DNA from: Gracilaria vermiculophylla
Lineage: Eukaryota > Rhodophyta > Florideophyceae > Gracilariales > Gracilariaceae
NCBI GenBank assembly: GCA_019155205.2
Contig: JAHNZQ020000172.1
Coordinates: forward strand, 1,107,623-1,135,074
Length of the DNA: 27,452 nt
Reading direction: 5' to 3'
A program made the translations under genes and the position numbers. The notes beneath the pieces were generated by a model that did no database searches, was not told where the DNA came from, and worked only from the letters and a program-made list of their open reading frames with translations. Below, piece by piece: positions 8,457 to 17,736 of this stretch. How positions within the stretch are numbered: the first letter of the stretch is position 1; each line of letters starts with the position of its first letter.

Positions 8457-9592
8457 TCGGGTCTCATCCGCAAGGCACGTCCCCCATCGGTTGTGGTTGA
8501 GCCAACAGAGGCCATCCTAAGGCAGATCGATGTGCAACACCGCAAGGGTAGAGCGTCCATCGTCGATTCTTCCGGACCGCCTCCCGCGCTAGTGTAAAGT
8601 TTCCCTGTGGAGGAGTAGTTTGAGCCGAGTTTGTATCTAGCGCTCTTCCTCGCACCTGAGGTGAGGAGTGTCGCAGTATCGTACCGTGGTCGGAGCGTTT
8701 TCACAGGGCACCGGAGAGTGGAGTCAGTGAGCACGAAAAGCATCAATCCGGTTCTGTCTGTGGTTATTCCAAGCAGCCTCCGGTACGGCGCTAAATCTCA
8801 CTGTCTGAAGGTACGGTCCAAAATGGTGGATGTAGTTCTCCACGGGGGTCGGGAGACTGACGCGCCTGTCTTGGAAAGGCACAAAGACCACCCACGTGGG
8901 ACGATGGGCGAAGTGTTCCTTTGGGCGGAATGGCGCACCGGTTGAGGTTTGATACACTTCAGGATCGGACGAGAATGTAGGCGCCTGGGCTGGAGAAGTC
9001 GTTCCGAAGGTGTACGAAGCTGGAAGAATTGCGACCAAATGTGTCGCAGCACCTTGGGAGAATGACCTAACGCCACTTTGTGGGAGGCCCGCGGTTATAC
9101 GCCCGATCGGGGAGGGAGCCACGTCAATATGCTATCGTAGAAGGCACAAAGAAGACGGACGACGGGATGAAGGCGAGGTATAAAGCACCATGGCAGGGAG
9201 CGAGTTTATAGCAGACGGAGGGCGACGGCAGGGCAGAAGCAAAAACATATGAGTGTGTTGTATCCAGTAAGGATGGACGAGCGGACGCTACAGCCCGGGC
9301 GTTTCCAAAGAAGGATCCTGGAAAGAATCGGGATGCCGGGCGTTCCAGCACCGGCACTTTGCACCAAAATTAGTGATGAGGATAATTCGAGAAGAGTTGG
9401 AGGCCCGGAACCACCTCAATGGTGATGCACGAGCCCGCGGTTAGTACGCCGCGCAGGAATAGTGAGATACGGAGGAGCGCCTGAAGGAGAGGACTTGTCA
9501 CATCGCGGAAGGTCTTTCTGACCTCAGAACCGATAGGAACCGCTTATGGAACGAGCTATGGAAAAAAGAAACTCGAAGACGTGGTGCAATTC
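8457..9592. other. Gypsy-1 3' third, no gene recognised
   Basis: Short frames lie on both strands (for example 8724-9122 on -). A TATAAA word occurs at about 9179 on +. Nothing is identified. This may be the upstream part of the antisense element whose RT-like remnant lies at 7916-8456. Confidence 0.35.
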
Positions 9593-9603
9593 AGGAAAAG
9601 GGG
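9593..9603 (+). promoter_or_regulatory. polypurine tract of Gypsy-1
   Basis: AGGAAAAGGGG lies two bases before the right LTR start, the place where plus-strand DNA synthesis is primed in LTR retrotransposons. Confidence 0.65.
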
Positions 9604-9605
9604 TA

Positions 9606-10153
9606 TGTAGTACAGTGGATTCTAAGGTGATATGGTGTTGTGGCTTTACGACGGGATATTCCTGAAACGGGCTCGTGTTTTATTATCTGAGCCACGTGGT
9701 GCATAATTTGGCCTACGTGCGCTACAGCACCCCTAAAAAACTGTAGAATTTGGATTTATTTTAATATATTGTTGCAGGTAATTACTACAGTAGTGAGACC
9801 TGCCGAGGGCGACTCCTGGCTTGACATGTAATCTATCGGCCGAGCTTCACCTCTACGTAAACCAAGCATACTTGTGTCTAGGTCTACTTTTCCGATTTGG
9901 GACCCTCATCGAGCATCCTTATGTTTCTTAGCCGCCGATATTCAGGTTTCCTCGTAGCAGGGCCCGTAGGAGCATTGTCCGCCCAGTGAACCTACCCCTC
10001 CGCTTCGTGTTTGCGGATCCCTTTTTAGAATTCCCCCAGCTCGTGGAGGTGAGTATCGCAGACCACCTTTAAGAAGTCGCGCCTGTGAAGTCGACAAAAC
10101 TCTTAGCGGACGTTGTGAGATATTTACTCGAAAGAAGAACTGGTGGTGCCACA
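9606..10153 (+). repeat. Gypsy-1 right (3') LTR
   Basis: This is a direct repeat of 1189-1742, starting TGTAG and ending CCACA. It directly follows the polypurine tract and is followed by AAAAT, against AAAGT before the left LTR. The pair defines an element of about 8.96 kb that encloses the gag and integrase remnants in the same orientation. Confidence 0.8.
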
Positions 10154-11639
10154 AAAATTTGAAACCCTCGCACAGCGGTAGATATTGACACATAACCTCT
10201 TGACTCAGGTCTGAAAGTGGATGAGAGTTACTTTCACACGCGTTATGATTGGCAGTTTGATTCCTCAAACGCTTTCATCATTTTTTAAGATTAAGTTTCC
10301 TTTTCTTTTGGGTTTTGCATTTCTGTCTCACGAGATGACTAAGCAGGTGGAGGATACTGATCACATTTGATTTTTAAAGTCCCCATTAAACGTTCGTGGA
10401 CCGTCTTCGTCAAGCAAACCAGTCCCACAGGAACATTCGTTCCTTTGTTTTCCAATTTCTCGAGCTTCTGAACTCTCAGAAGTATTCTCTCTGTATTGTT
10501 ACAGTTCTTGTCGACCATAAACATTATAAATGTCGAGAATAGGGATACATATCGTCAGATTAGTCTAGCTTAGATGAAGGCGACCTAATAGGTCCTCGTT
10601 TCTGTGCTTCATTGTTGAGCGACCTAGACAAATTTAAGACTTTCACAGAATCGAGAGGACTTATGGCCTTCTGATGAGACTGGACCTCAGTGTTTCTCCC
10701 AAATCTATCACTTATCAGTCGTAGTTTCAAACATATAAATGGCTAAAGGGGTTGCATGGGTCGTGTGATTGACAGGTAAAATTTTCTATAAATGTACGGT
10801 CTCTTGATAAGTTTTAAGACTGCCTTTATATTTGTTAATCAAATGGTCAGAAAAGCTGGAAATGTTTTTGGTGATCTTCTTCTTTTATGTGGTTCTAATA
10901 TAATGACTCTCATGCAACCAAGAAACGCATGCTTTTCAAAATATCATCCTTGCACGTAAACAAACGAAATAATTGCCCGCTGAAAGGGTGGACAGATCTT
11001 TTAGTCAGAGCCATTAGCCCGTATTGCATGCATTTATTCACATGCAACTGTCTTCGATAAAAAAATATTACAAGCTGTCTGTTTGTAGTTTAAACAGTTG
11101 TAACCCCGAAGGATTTTAAATGACGTTTTCGGTATACATCATAGTTTTGTAGGAATATTCTACAGCAGAAGAGCTCTAAATGCCAGGGGTCAGGCTCCAT
11201 GAACAGTAAAGGAACATTTTTCCGTTGGTGCCTCTGCAGCCTATAAGTGTCCGTTTCAGCCGTTGATGTATTTTTGGGAAGCTTTTCACATAAATTAAAA
11301 GTTTGAACTTGGATTCTATATTTTTTACAAATGCTGCTATCCTTATGCTTCAATTTAGATCGAGGTTTTGAAAAAAAGGCTTTTGATGGTGGCTTTAAGT
11401 TGCACGTGTAGGAATGGAAAACTTCGATCATATGACTTCATAACTTGTGTAGTTCTGGATGGCCGGGGTTACAATGAGGTTTTTATATGCCAAACTGATA
11501 TTCTGTTTGATGGCCGTGTTTCTTTTAACAATTTTTACGATATAACACACCAAAAAGTAGCCGTCATTCATTTGCATAGAGGTTGTGTGAGAAATGATAA
11601 ACTGAGATAACTATTTTTTCTTGAAAACAAGATGAAATT
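10154..11639. other. AT-rich interval without recognised genes
   Basis: No long frames with domain motifs, no LTR pair and no RNA gene are seen. Frames up to 113 codons (11090-11431 on -) look random. It may be intergenic DNA or ancient repeats. Confidence 0.5.
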
Positions 11640-12600
11640 ATTATGCCCACGCAGAAAGGTGCCAATATCTCATTTTTGATTGGTTTCAGTTCATGATTGA
11701 TGCGGAATTGGAAACTTTCTAAGCTTTAAAATCTAGATGCACCTAAGTTTCTAGTTTGTTTAATCAGTAGATGGCCACGTTGGCGTTCCTGGTTGGTTCG
11801 ATCTCTTTTTATTGCTTACTTTGATGCTTGGCGTTTTGCCATATCGGACTGCCTTGGGTTTTTAGCTTTTTAAATCGGATGGGTGTTGTAATTGCATATC
11901 TGGTTGAGTTCTTCTCTTTTCTACAAAATCTGAACGTTGCCCTATTGGCCGGACTGCGCACTTTAGATTTCTTGGATCGCTGAGTCGGGAGGTTGTAAAG
12001 TTTGCATATCTGATTGTTTTGAATACTCCTTCAGTGGAACCGTAAGGTAGCTGAAATGGCACAGAGGATCGATTTGTTTTATTCCATTGTAGAACCAGAT
12101 TGTTGTCATAATGGCACGTCTATTTGTATAGGGTAGACAATTTGATGAATCATAAGGCTGGAATATGGTTGCTTGTGGTTGATTTGGTTTCTTTTCTTGT
12201 TGAATCAGAAGGTTCACGTATTGGCATGTCTCGTCCAATTTCTTTTTCAAATTGATAAATCTGATTATGCCGCATGGGCATTTATGGTTGGTTTGTAACT
12301 TTATATAATTTACTGGAAGGATTTCAGTTTTCCACATTTGGTTGCTTCTGGTATTTGAATATCTAAATCAAAATATGGTTGTATTGGCTTGCTTATTTGC
12401 TTCAGCTTCTCGACCTGTGCAACCAGAAAGTGGCTTCTCGGGCAAGTGCGAATGCTTCTGGCTTTATGACCTGCTGAGTTGAAAGATGATCATGTGGGCA
12501 TGTACGAGTGATTCTATTCCATGTTTTAATTAATTATATGCGTGTTACTGCTGCAAATCTGAATAATCTCATTTGGTTTTTGAACCAGTCGTGGTGCTTT
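11640..12600. repeat. decayed tandem array, period about 54 bp
   Basis: Successive blocks share a loose consensus: a start like TTGAATCAGAA, then GGTTG, then a TATTGGCATGTC-like centre, then a pyrimidine-rich tail (TTTCTTTTTC). The centres fall near 11845, 11950, 12055, 12113, 12168, 12222, 12276, 12340, 12385, 12440 and 12496, mostly at steps of about 54 bp or small multiples. Individual units diverge strongly, and insertions and deletions blur the ends. No frame stays open through the array, so it is more likely an old minisatellite than a coding repeat. Confidence 0.55.
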
Positions 12601-12720
12601 CAAATTGCAGTATTCTCCGCGTCCTATGGCAACGGGTGGCGACAAAGATTCCAGTGTGTAGCGCAACGCGCTTGAACCGCTAACCGCTTGAGTCTATGGA
12701 TTATCTTGGTTATGCCGGCT
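12600..12720 (-). repeat. candidate 3' LTR remnant of Gypsy-2
   Basis: The block around ACCGCTAAC...GTCTATGG aligns with 19757-19870 over about 110 bp at roughly two-thirds identity by eye. The two blocks lie just beyond the chromodomain and just beyond the gag start of Gypsy-2, where its LTRs should be. The ends cannot be fixed. Confidence 0.4.
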
Positions 12721-12766
12721 TCCAACTCGGACGAAACCGTCCTCAGTGAGACTTTTGGTTTAAGTT

Positions 12767-12988
12767 CTATTCGGTAACTTTTACGCAACAGTTTTTGAGA
12801 GCGGCCCATTGAAGCCTAATAGCCTTGGACCTGCGATTGGCGCAGAACTGCGTGAGGTAGTAAACGTGCCGATTATCAGGCCGTCTGTTAAACATGCGTT
12901 CCATTTCTTGTTCTAGGACGCAACCATGGCTGATAGTGGTATCCAGAGGGTTTGATTGATTTCGATGAAAGCGGCGTAACTTTAACAT
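12767..12988 (-). pseudogene. Gypsy-2 chromodomain remnant
   Basis: The open frame contains MERMFNRRPDNRHVYYL and later WAALKNC. This fits the chromodomain layout (Val-Glu-x-Ile-Leu-x-x-Arg, Tyr-Leu-Val strand, Leu-Lys-Asn-Cys helix) that ends chromovirus integrases. The middle is shifted out of frame. It lies downstream of the Gypsy-2 integrase as expected. Confidence 0.5.
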
Positions 12989-13249
12989 GTGGTAAAAACC
13001 GTTCGCATGATGCGTGGTTGGTGGTAATTCAAGGCGGTACGTGACCAGTCAGAGATTGTCGAGTACGCGAAGATGTCTCATGAAGCGAGTATGCCACTTT
13101 CGTTGGATTTTATTTCGTGGCACAGACGTGGAAAGGTCGGTGCACAGAAAGACGAGTTCGTCCTGTTCCTGGTGTAGTACAGAGCGGTGGATATCTGCAT
13201 AATGCTTCAAACGGGCGGTAGTGGTGCCAAGTTGTCGCGATCCAGGGCT

Positions 13250-14066
13250 GTCAATGTCCAGCGCCGAGAATCGTAATCGAATTCGGCCGGTTATAGGGTG
13301 TTGTCCAGAACACGGGTTACCGGGGAGTGCAGGACGTAGCTAAGACTGAATTCAAAAGGGGAAAAACGGTTGCGGCCATGAAGGGATGAGTTGTATTCCA
13401 ACTCCAGTGTTAGAAGTGCGAAATGTTAGTCGATTGGCATTGCCTTAACTGAAAAACGTAGTATCGACGAGAGAGTCCAGATGGTAATTTAGGTATTTAC
13501 ATCTATTTGATGGCGGTCAATTGTCAAAATACTGTTTTAGATGCGCAACAACCATAGGAGTGACCGTAAAAATGGGGATGTGACCTTGGGGCTGTGGTCT
13601 GAGATCATAGTGGCCGGTGTTCCATACTTTGAAGACAAGTGCGTATCGAAGAGACTGAAAGTCTTCTGCGCCGTGGCAGCTTTGAGGGTTGGTATAAAGA
13701 GAGCGCGCCTTGGGAGTTTATCCACGATTACCGGAATAGCGTCCTTACCGTTACTGATGTAAGGAAGCTCGATGAAAAAGGCAAAGGAGGCAATGTCTCA
13801 ACACAGTTGAGGGATCGGGAGTGGCTGGAAATGTCCTTGTGGAGCCATGCTGCACATTTTGTTCACCTGAAAAGATCGGCTATTGGGCAAGAAATTAAAT
13901 TTATCTCGGTACATCTTTGGACAGTACGCGCGGCGCATAACTGCGCAGTACTTCTTATTGGCGCCAAAATACCCGAGTCCATGAAAATGTTGCACGAGCT
14001 CAGTGCGCAATTTCCCTTCGGCGATGTGCATGCAGGCCGGATAAATGCCAGTCCTGTAGATGACAA
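13250..14066 (-). pseudogene. Gypsy-2 integrase remnant
   Basis: In order on -: a degraded zinc-binding start (HFHGLGYFGANKKY, with the second His and the Cys pair lost), GHFQPLPIP, then DAIPVIVDKLPRRALFIPT, the second catalytic Asp in TMISDHSPKVTSPF, and a later LEYNSSLHGR...FSPFEF block matching the conserved region after the core. The first catalytic Asp is replaced and the Glu region is scrambled. Frameshifts and stops are frequent. The order is that of Ty3/Gypsy integrase, downstream of RT and RNase H. Confidence 0.75.
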
Positions 14067-15605
14067 CGTCGATGAAGTTGAAGTTGGTTGTTATGAGTAT
14101 GTTGAAATGGTCGGAAGACGTTTCCCAGTGGAGGAGTTTTGTGGCAATGGTTTACACAGGATACGTAGCCCGTAAACGGTTCTGGATGCCGTCGAGCTGT
14201 GCCAATAGAGCACAAAAACGTGAAGGTTCGAAAGTCGGGAAGGCGACTGAGGGCATTGGGGACGACAGTTTTAGTCTCCTTGACATACTTTATGTCCAAG
14301 GAAAATTCCTGGGTATTGTCAAAACAGCAAAACTGGCGACCAGACTGTTTGTGATTTGTCTGGAGACACGCCATCGAGCCATGATCCGTCAAGAGCATGA
14401 AGTGCCGCCCACGTAGAAAAGGGCTTCAATTGCGTAGTGTAATCATTGCAGTGAGTAGTTCTTGATCGCTGGCACCTCACAGGAACTCTGCGGATGAGAT
14501 CCGGTGTGATCATAATACGATGGAATGCACTGCTCCGGACAGCATAGAACGGACGGCGAATTGGAAAACGTCGGTGACCAGAACCAAGTCACTGAAGACG
14601 CCCAAGTGTGCCAAGACCAGTGCAGAAGTCATGGTCTCCTTCATAGTGTTGAAGGCATGGTCGTGCCCTGTGCCCCATTTGAAGACGCGAAAGCGCCATA
14701 GATCTGAGTTTTGGCCGAGAATGTGTACATTGTGTAGATTCGAGTTTCGTCCGAGAATGTGTGTATAGCCTTTCACGAAATGCCGATAGAAGTTTTTTAA
14801 GCCCAAAAACTGCTGCACAGGATGGTAAGGCCGGGTTCTTGGCCATTCGCGATCCGCAGTGACAAGATGGTGCTGAGTGGTGGTGCCAAAGACGTATACG
14901 CGAGAGCCAAGTAAGTTCAATTTCCGGACCTAATATGCCGATTTCCAAAATTCGGGAAGCATCTGGTTTTTGCGAAGGGCCACGAGGACTTCATGTAAAT
15001 GCATTTTAAGCTATTCTAGTGTACGACTATAGACGAGGATATCGTTTAAATACAGTATGAGGTAATGTACGTTCAAGTGGTAATAATCGGAGAAAATTAG
15101 TCGTGAGAAGGCGGCTGACGCGTTCCTAAGGCCAAAGCTCAGGATAAGCCACTCGAAAGATTCAAATCAGGTCCTTGTTGCTGTGTCATGGCAGTCATTC
15201 TCCTAGATGCGTATTTTGTGGTAGGCGCCCACTAATTCGATCTGAGAGAAGGACCTTGCGCCCGCAACCTGATCCAATGCTTCATTGATGAAGTGAAGTA
15301 GTGTTAAGTGCGCATTGGTTATGCGGTTGAGGACGCGATTATCGCAGACAATACTGAGCGCACTGGATTTCTTTTTCACGAAGACGACGGATGCTCTATA
15401 AGGAGGCGTAGAAGGACGGAGGCGGCCCTTGCCGAGTAGGCCATCCAATTTGTGGCGGAGAAAAAAGGTTCCTGTGCAGAGAGCCCGATGACGGGTCGCA
15501 TAGAGGGCAGCTCATTGCCTTTGAGGTTAATTTCAAAATCGAACTCGCAAGATTGTGGAAGAGTATCTGAAAGCTCTTCCCAAATTGTATCTTGAGAGTC
15601 ATCAA
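14067..15605 (-). pseudogene. Gypsy-2 reverse transcriptase and RNase H remnant
   Basis: The RT starts at about 15540 (FDFEINLKGNELPSMRP). It continues LDGLLGKGRLRPSTPPYRAS, FVKKKSSALSIVCDNRVLNR and GARSFSQIELVGAYHKIRI. The catalytic box reads YLNDILVYSRT near 15040, with the first Asp of Tyr-x-Asp-Asp changed to Asn. The connection (FLGLKNFYRHFVKGY) and RNase H parts follow: VTDVFQFAV near 14550, then LLTDHGSMACLQ and VPNALSRLP near 14270-14400. Frame changes and stops occur throughout, so the gene is long dead. Confidence 0.8.
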
Positions 15606-16098
15606 CCATTTTCGTTAGATCGGGGTGGCGGTTGATGGTTGACGCCGGGCTGAGGTGAATAGGGTACAGTTGGCAGGATCGCTTCTTGGCTAATTGACGG
15701 AGTCCTTTGAAGGATATTGTCGGTATATTAAACATGTTGGACAGGATGTTAGAGGACACAGAGCGACATGGGTCGATGATGAAGATAAATCTATCGGCGC
15801 ACTTGATGGCGAGCGAGTGTGAATATCGATCGATGATTCGTAGTGTCTGATAGAGACATTGACTGCCTACCATGATCAAGGGTACGTTATTGTTGTGCTC
15901 CAACATCTTGATTACAATGAACGTTATTGATACACAGCAATCTTTCACTGAGATAGTTCCTTCCGATTCTGCAAAAAGCGTCGTGGTGGATCTGCCGTTA
16001 AGTTCCATTTTGGCAGAAGCGCGAGGGTTTGAAAGAAAGTTTACACAATTTAGCGGCAGCGGGAGAGAGAAATGCATGAGAAGCGCCAGGGTCGAGAT
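15606..16098 (-). pseudogene. Gypsy-2 protease remnant, 3' part
   Basis: Immediately left of the young insertion the - strand reads LDPGASHAFLS, an aspartic-protease active site (Asp-Thr/Ser-Gly in most relatives, Asp-Pro-Gly here). About 25 codons later the frame shifts into AKMELNGRSTTTLF and ISVKDCCVSITFIVIKM, the expected flap and beta-strand region. The upstream half lies at 17737 onward, beyond the inserted element. Confidence 0.7.
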
Positions 16099-16266
16099 TG
16101 TAAGAGAGGAGTGAGGATAGCAATTGAAGTTCACGTTTTCTCACTGCAACGATGAAGCTTACTGCTTCCGTCGTTTGCTATGAGACTCTTGCCTTTTGTA
16201 GGCATGTCTCCGACCGTTCATATGTTTGAATCACATTCAAACATATGATTTGAAATAAGCGGTCGT
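16099..16266 (-). repeat. 3' LTR of the young element, truncated by the gap
   Basis: It matches 17521-17688 except at two positions and contains the same 13+3+13 inverted repeat at 16219-16247. The last ~43 bp of the LTR are hidden by the N run. Confidence 0.9.
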
Positions 16267-16366
16267 NNNNNNNNNNNNNNNNNNNNNNNNNNNNNNNNNN
16301 NNNNNNNNNNNNNNNNNNNNNNNNNNNNNNNNNNNNNNNNNNNNNNNNNNNNNNNNNNNNNNNNNN
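16267..16366. other. assembly gap (100 N)
   Basis: Exactly 100 N, a conventional placeholder for a gap of unknown size. It lies between the first ~34 codons of pol and the 3' LTR. The missing sequence is therefore most likely the rest of pol, several kilobases in an intact element. Confidence 0.9.
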
Positions 16367-16475
16367 GCAAAACTTGCGTCGTACATCCAGTTATCCTCCT
16401 CTGCCACGTTCAAGGCAGAGAGGCGAGGCATCTCACTGATGTCTCGAGGAGCCGCACCACTGTGCGGCAATACTA
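16367..16475 (-). CDS. start of pol of the young element, expressed by -1 frameshift (partial)
   Basis: The frame is -1 relative to gag and is open from the gag stop to the gap. It reads LPHSGAAPRDISEMPRLSAL and then WMYDASF. The older element, at 17730-17909, has a matching segment in the same relative frame (RPHIGAASPKSSAP, then MMYEATVNAYSV), which leads into the protease motif. It is therefore the N-terminus of the protease/pol polyprotein. There is no ATG, consistent with production as a Gag-Pol fusion. Confidence 0.7.
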
Positions 16476-16482
16476 GTTTTTC
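16451..16482 (-). promoter_or_regulatory. -1 ribosomal frameshift signal at the gag stop
   Basis: On - the last gag codons are AAA AAC TAG. The heptamer GAAAAAC (16476-16482) is followed by a 7-nt spacer that includes the stop, then a perfect hairpin GCCGCAC-AGTG-GTGCGGC (16451-16468). Slippery run, spacer of about 7 and GC-rich stem are the standard -1 frameshift layout, and pol is in the -1 frame. The heptamer is near-canonical: its first base is G rather than A. The older element keeps the same stop and frame offset at 17907-17909, with a weakened stem at 17885-17902. Confidence 0.65.
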
Positions 16483-17480
16483 TGGTTCGTCTTATTTTGA
16501 CCTTTTCCATCTCCACGACAAGGATGGTCAAGGTCACTCCAACCCTTTCGACCACAAGTAAAACATCTGTCGTTCTTTCTGTAAAGGGTTCGCTCTCCAT
16601 TCTTGGCTGGACCCCAACTCACATGGGTATTGTCCTTCCAAGCAGGTTTAGAATCTTTCTTCTGTTCTAAACTCTTGTTTCCTCTCGTAAAGTTCTTATT
16701 CTCGTATCCCTTGGTCTCTTCCTTCGAAGTCTTTTGGAATTCTCCACATAACTTCATTGAGAGCTCCAACGTTCTAGCGTAGTCGTAAGCAATATGAATG
16801 CTGGGACGACCTGTGCGATCAATGGGTTGAGAATCTGGAAAGCGTTCGGCAAACTTTCCCTTGTAAGACTTGGGTAAACTGTTGAAAAAGTAGATATATG
16901 CTTCATTCGTTGGAGTACCACACAACGAAACCAAGTCTTCAAAAGTTGCTACATGCTCGTTGAGGTCGTTGAATTCTTTCAACTTGATGTCCATCAATTG
17001 TACACGAGCGGCTGCTTTCTCGTTTGTCGGTACAAATTCGTGAATCATCTCGCGCTTCAGCTCTTCTAGTGTCTGAGGTTTCTGATTTTCGCATTCCAAG
17101 CGAAGCATCCACGAGGCCGCACGATCTTGTAAATGACATTCGGCCAAAGCTATCATTTTAGCTTCAGAGTAGTTGCACAACGTTCCATACTTCTCAATTG
17201 AGTAGAAAAAGCTTTTCACTCGTTCGGACTTGCGGTCTGCGGTAGTTCCTTTGAAAATCGGAACCGGCGGCGCCTTGAAAGCACTTGCTCCAACATTAGC
17301 TTGGCCTTCAGATATATTCTGCCCGCTGTTCAGCTGAGTCTGAAGAGTCTGAATGAGATTCGCCTGCTGCTGAACTGTATTTTGCAGTACAGTCAGCTGC
17401 TGCTGAAACTGTGAAACGTCAGCTGGTTCCACATTTTGTTCAAGGTTTGCACCCCTGCGATTGCGTGTAACTGAGCCCAT
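16473..17480 (-). CDS. gag: Gag of the young Gypsy-2-type element
   Basis: A 335-codon intact frame starting at ATG 17478-17480 (MGSVTRNRRGANLEQ). Earlier in-frame codons run into the primer site and LTR and are not a plausible start. Residues ~22-55 are Gln/Leu-rich and likely coiled coil. A capsid-like helical domain spans about 75-240, with WMLRLECENQKPQTLEELK inside it. A basic tail leads to an atypical zinc knuckle CFTCGRKGWSDLDHPC at about 306-321, i.e. C-x2-C-x9-H-x-C instead of C-x2-C-x4-H-x4-C. The old element keeps the same spacing near 17945-17995 (CMRCVRRLWSDPNHLC). It would form the particle and bind element RNA. Its integrity contrasts with everything else in the window. Confidence 0.9.
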   Translation of the reverse strand: MGSVTRNRRGANLEQNVEPADVSQFQQQLTVLQNTVQQQANLIQTLQTQLNSGQNISEGQANVGASAFKAPPVPIFKGTTADRKSERVKSFFYSIEKYGTLCNYSEAKMIALAECHLQDRAASWMLRLECENQKPQTLEELKREMIHEFVPTNEKAAARVQLMDIKLKEFNDLNEHVATFEDLVSLCGTPTNEAYIYFFNSLPKSYKGKFAERFPDSQPIDRTGRPSIHIAYDYARTLELSMKLCGEFQKTSKEETKGYENKNFTRGNKSLEQKKDSKPAWKDNTHVSWGPAKNGERTLYRKNDRCFTCGRKGWSDLDHPCRGDGKGQNKTNQKN

Positions 17481-17500
17481 GTTCTTAAAAACGATTCTGA

Positions 17501-17518
17501 GATCGTTAGATGCTACCA
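17501..17518 (-). promoter_or_regulatory. primer binding site of the young element
   Basis: On - TGGTAGCATCTAACGATC starts two bases after the 5' LTR. The first eight bases match the primer site for the 3' end of initiator tRNA-Met in many elements; the rest does not obviously fit, so the tRNA is unassigned. It also shows that in-frame codons upstream of 17480 are not coding. Confidence 0.6.
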
Positions 17519-17520
17519 AA

Positions 17521-17731
17521 TGTAAGAGAGGAGAGAGGATAGCAATTGAAGTTCACGTTTACTCACTGCAACGATGAAGCTTACTGCTTCCGTCGTTTGC
17601 TATGAGACTCTTGCCTTTTGTAGGCATGTCTCCGACCGTTCATATGTTTGAATCACATTCAAACATATGATTTGAAATAAGCGGTCGTCGCTAACAGTAG
17701 TCTAAAAGGAGTAGCTTAATACTATATTACA
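17521..17731 (-). repeat. 5' LTR of the young element
   Basis: A 211-bp LTR, TGTAAGAG...ATATTACA on +, next to the primer site and followed by the GAGAT duplication. It carries a perfect 13-bp inverted repeat with a 3-base loop at 17641-17669 (CATATGTTTGAAT arms), which could form a hairpin in the RNA or be a protein-binding palindrome. Confidence 0.9.
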
Positions 17732-17736
17732 GAGAT

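Larger units (their letters stand above)
16099..17731 (-). mobile_element. young Gypsy-2-type element nested in Gypsy-2, internally gapped
   Basis: The LTRs are 211 bp (17521-17731 complete; 16099-16266 partial, cut by the assembly gap) and run TGTAA...TTACA on +. The shared 168 bp differs at two positions. The flanking duplication GAGAT (16094-16098 and 17732-17736) is perfect. Discounting the element plus one GAGAT joins the protease of the older element in frame at its LDPGAS active site. Gag is intact; pol is cut by the gap after about 34 codons. The small LTR divergence and the intact gag make it the youngest Gypsy insertion here. Confidence 0.9.

Noticed and set aside
11640..12600. CRISPR-like or coding repeat array
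   Set aside because: Units are too divergent, lack conserved repeats with unique spacers, and no reading frame persists.
17481..17519. Gag starting upstream of 17480
   Set aside because: The upstream in-frame codons overlap the primer binding site and reach the LTR boundary, and there is no ATG there. The first ATG is at 17478-17480.
17521..17696. A shorter, 176-bp LTR ending CTAACA for the young element
   Set aside because: This end gives no target duplication and does not restore the old protease frame. Ending at 17731 (TTACA) gives perfect GAGAT duplications and an in-frame junction.
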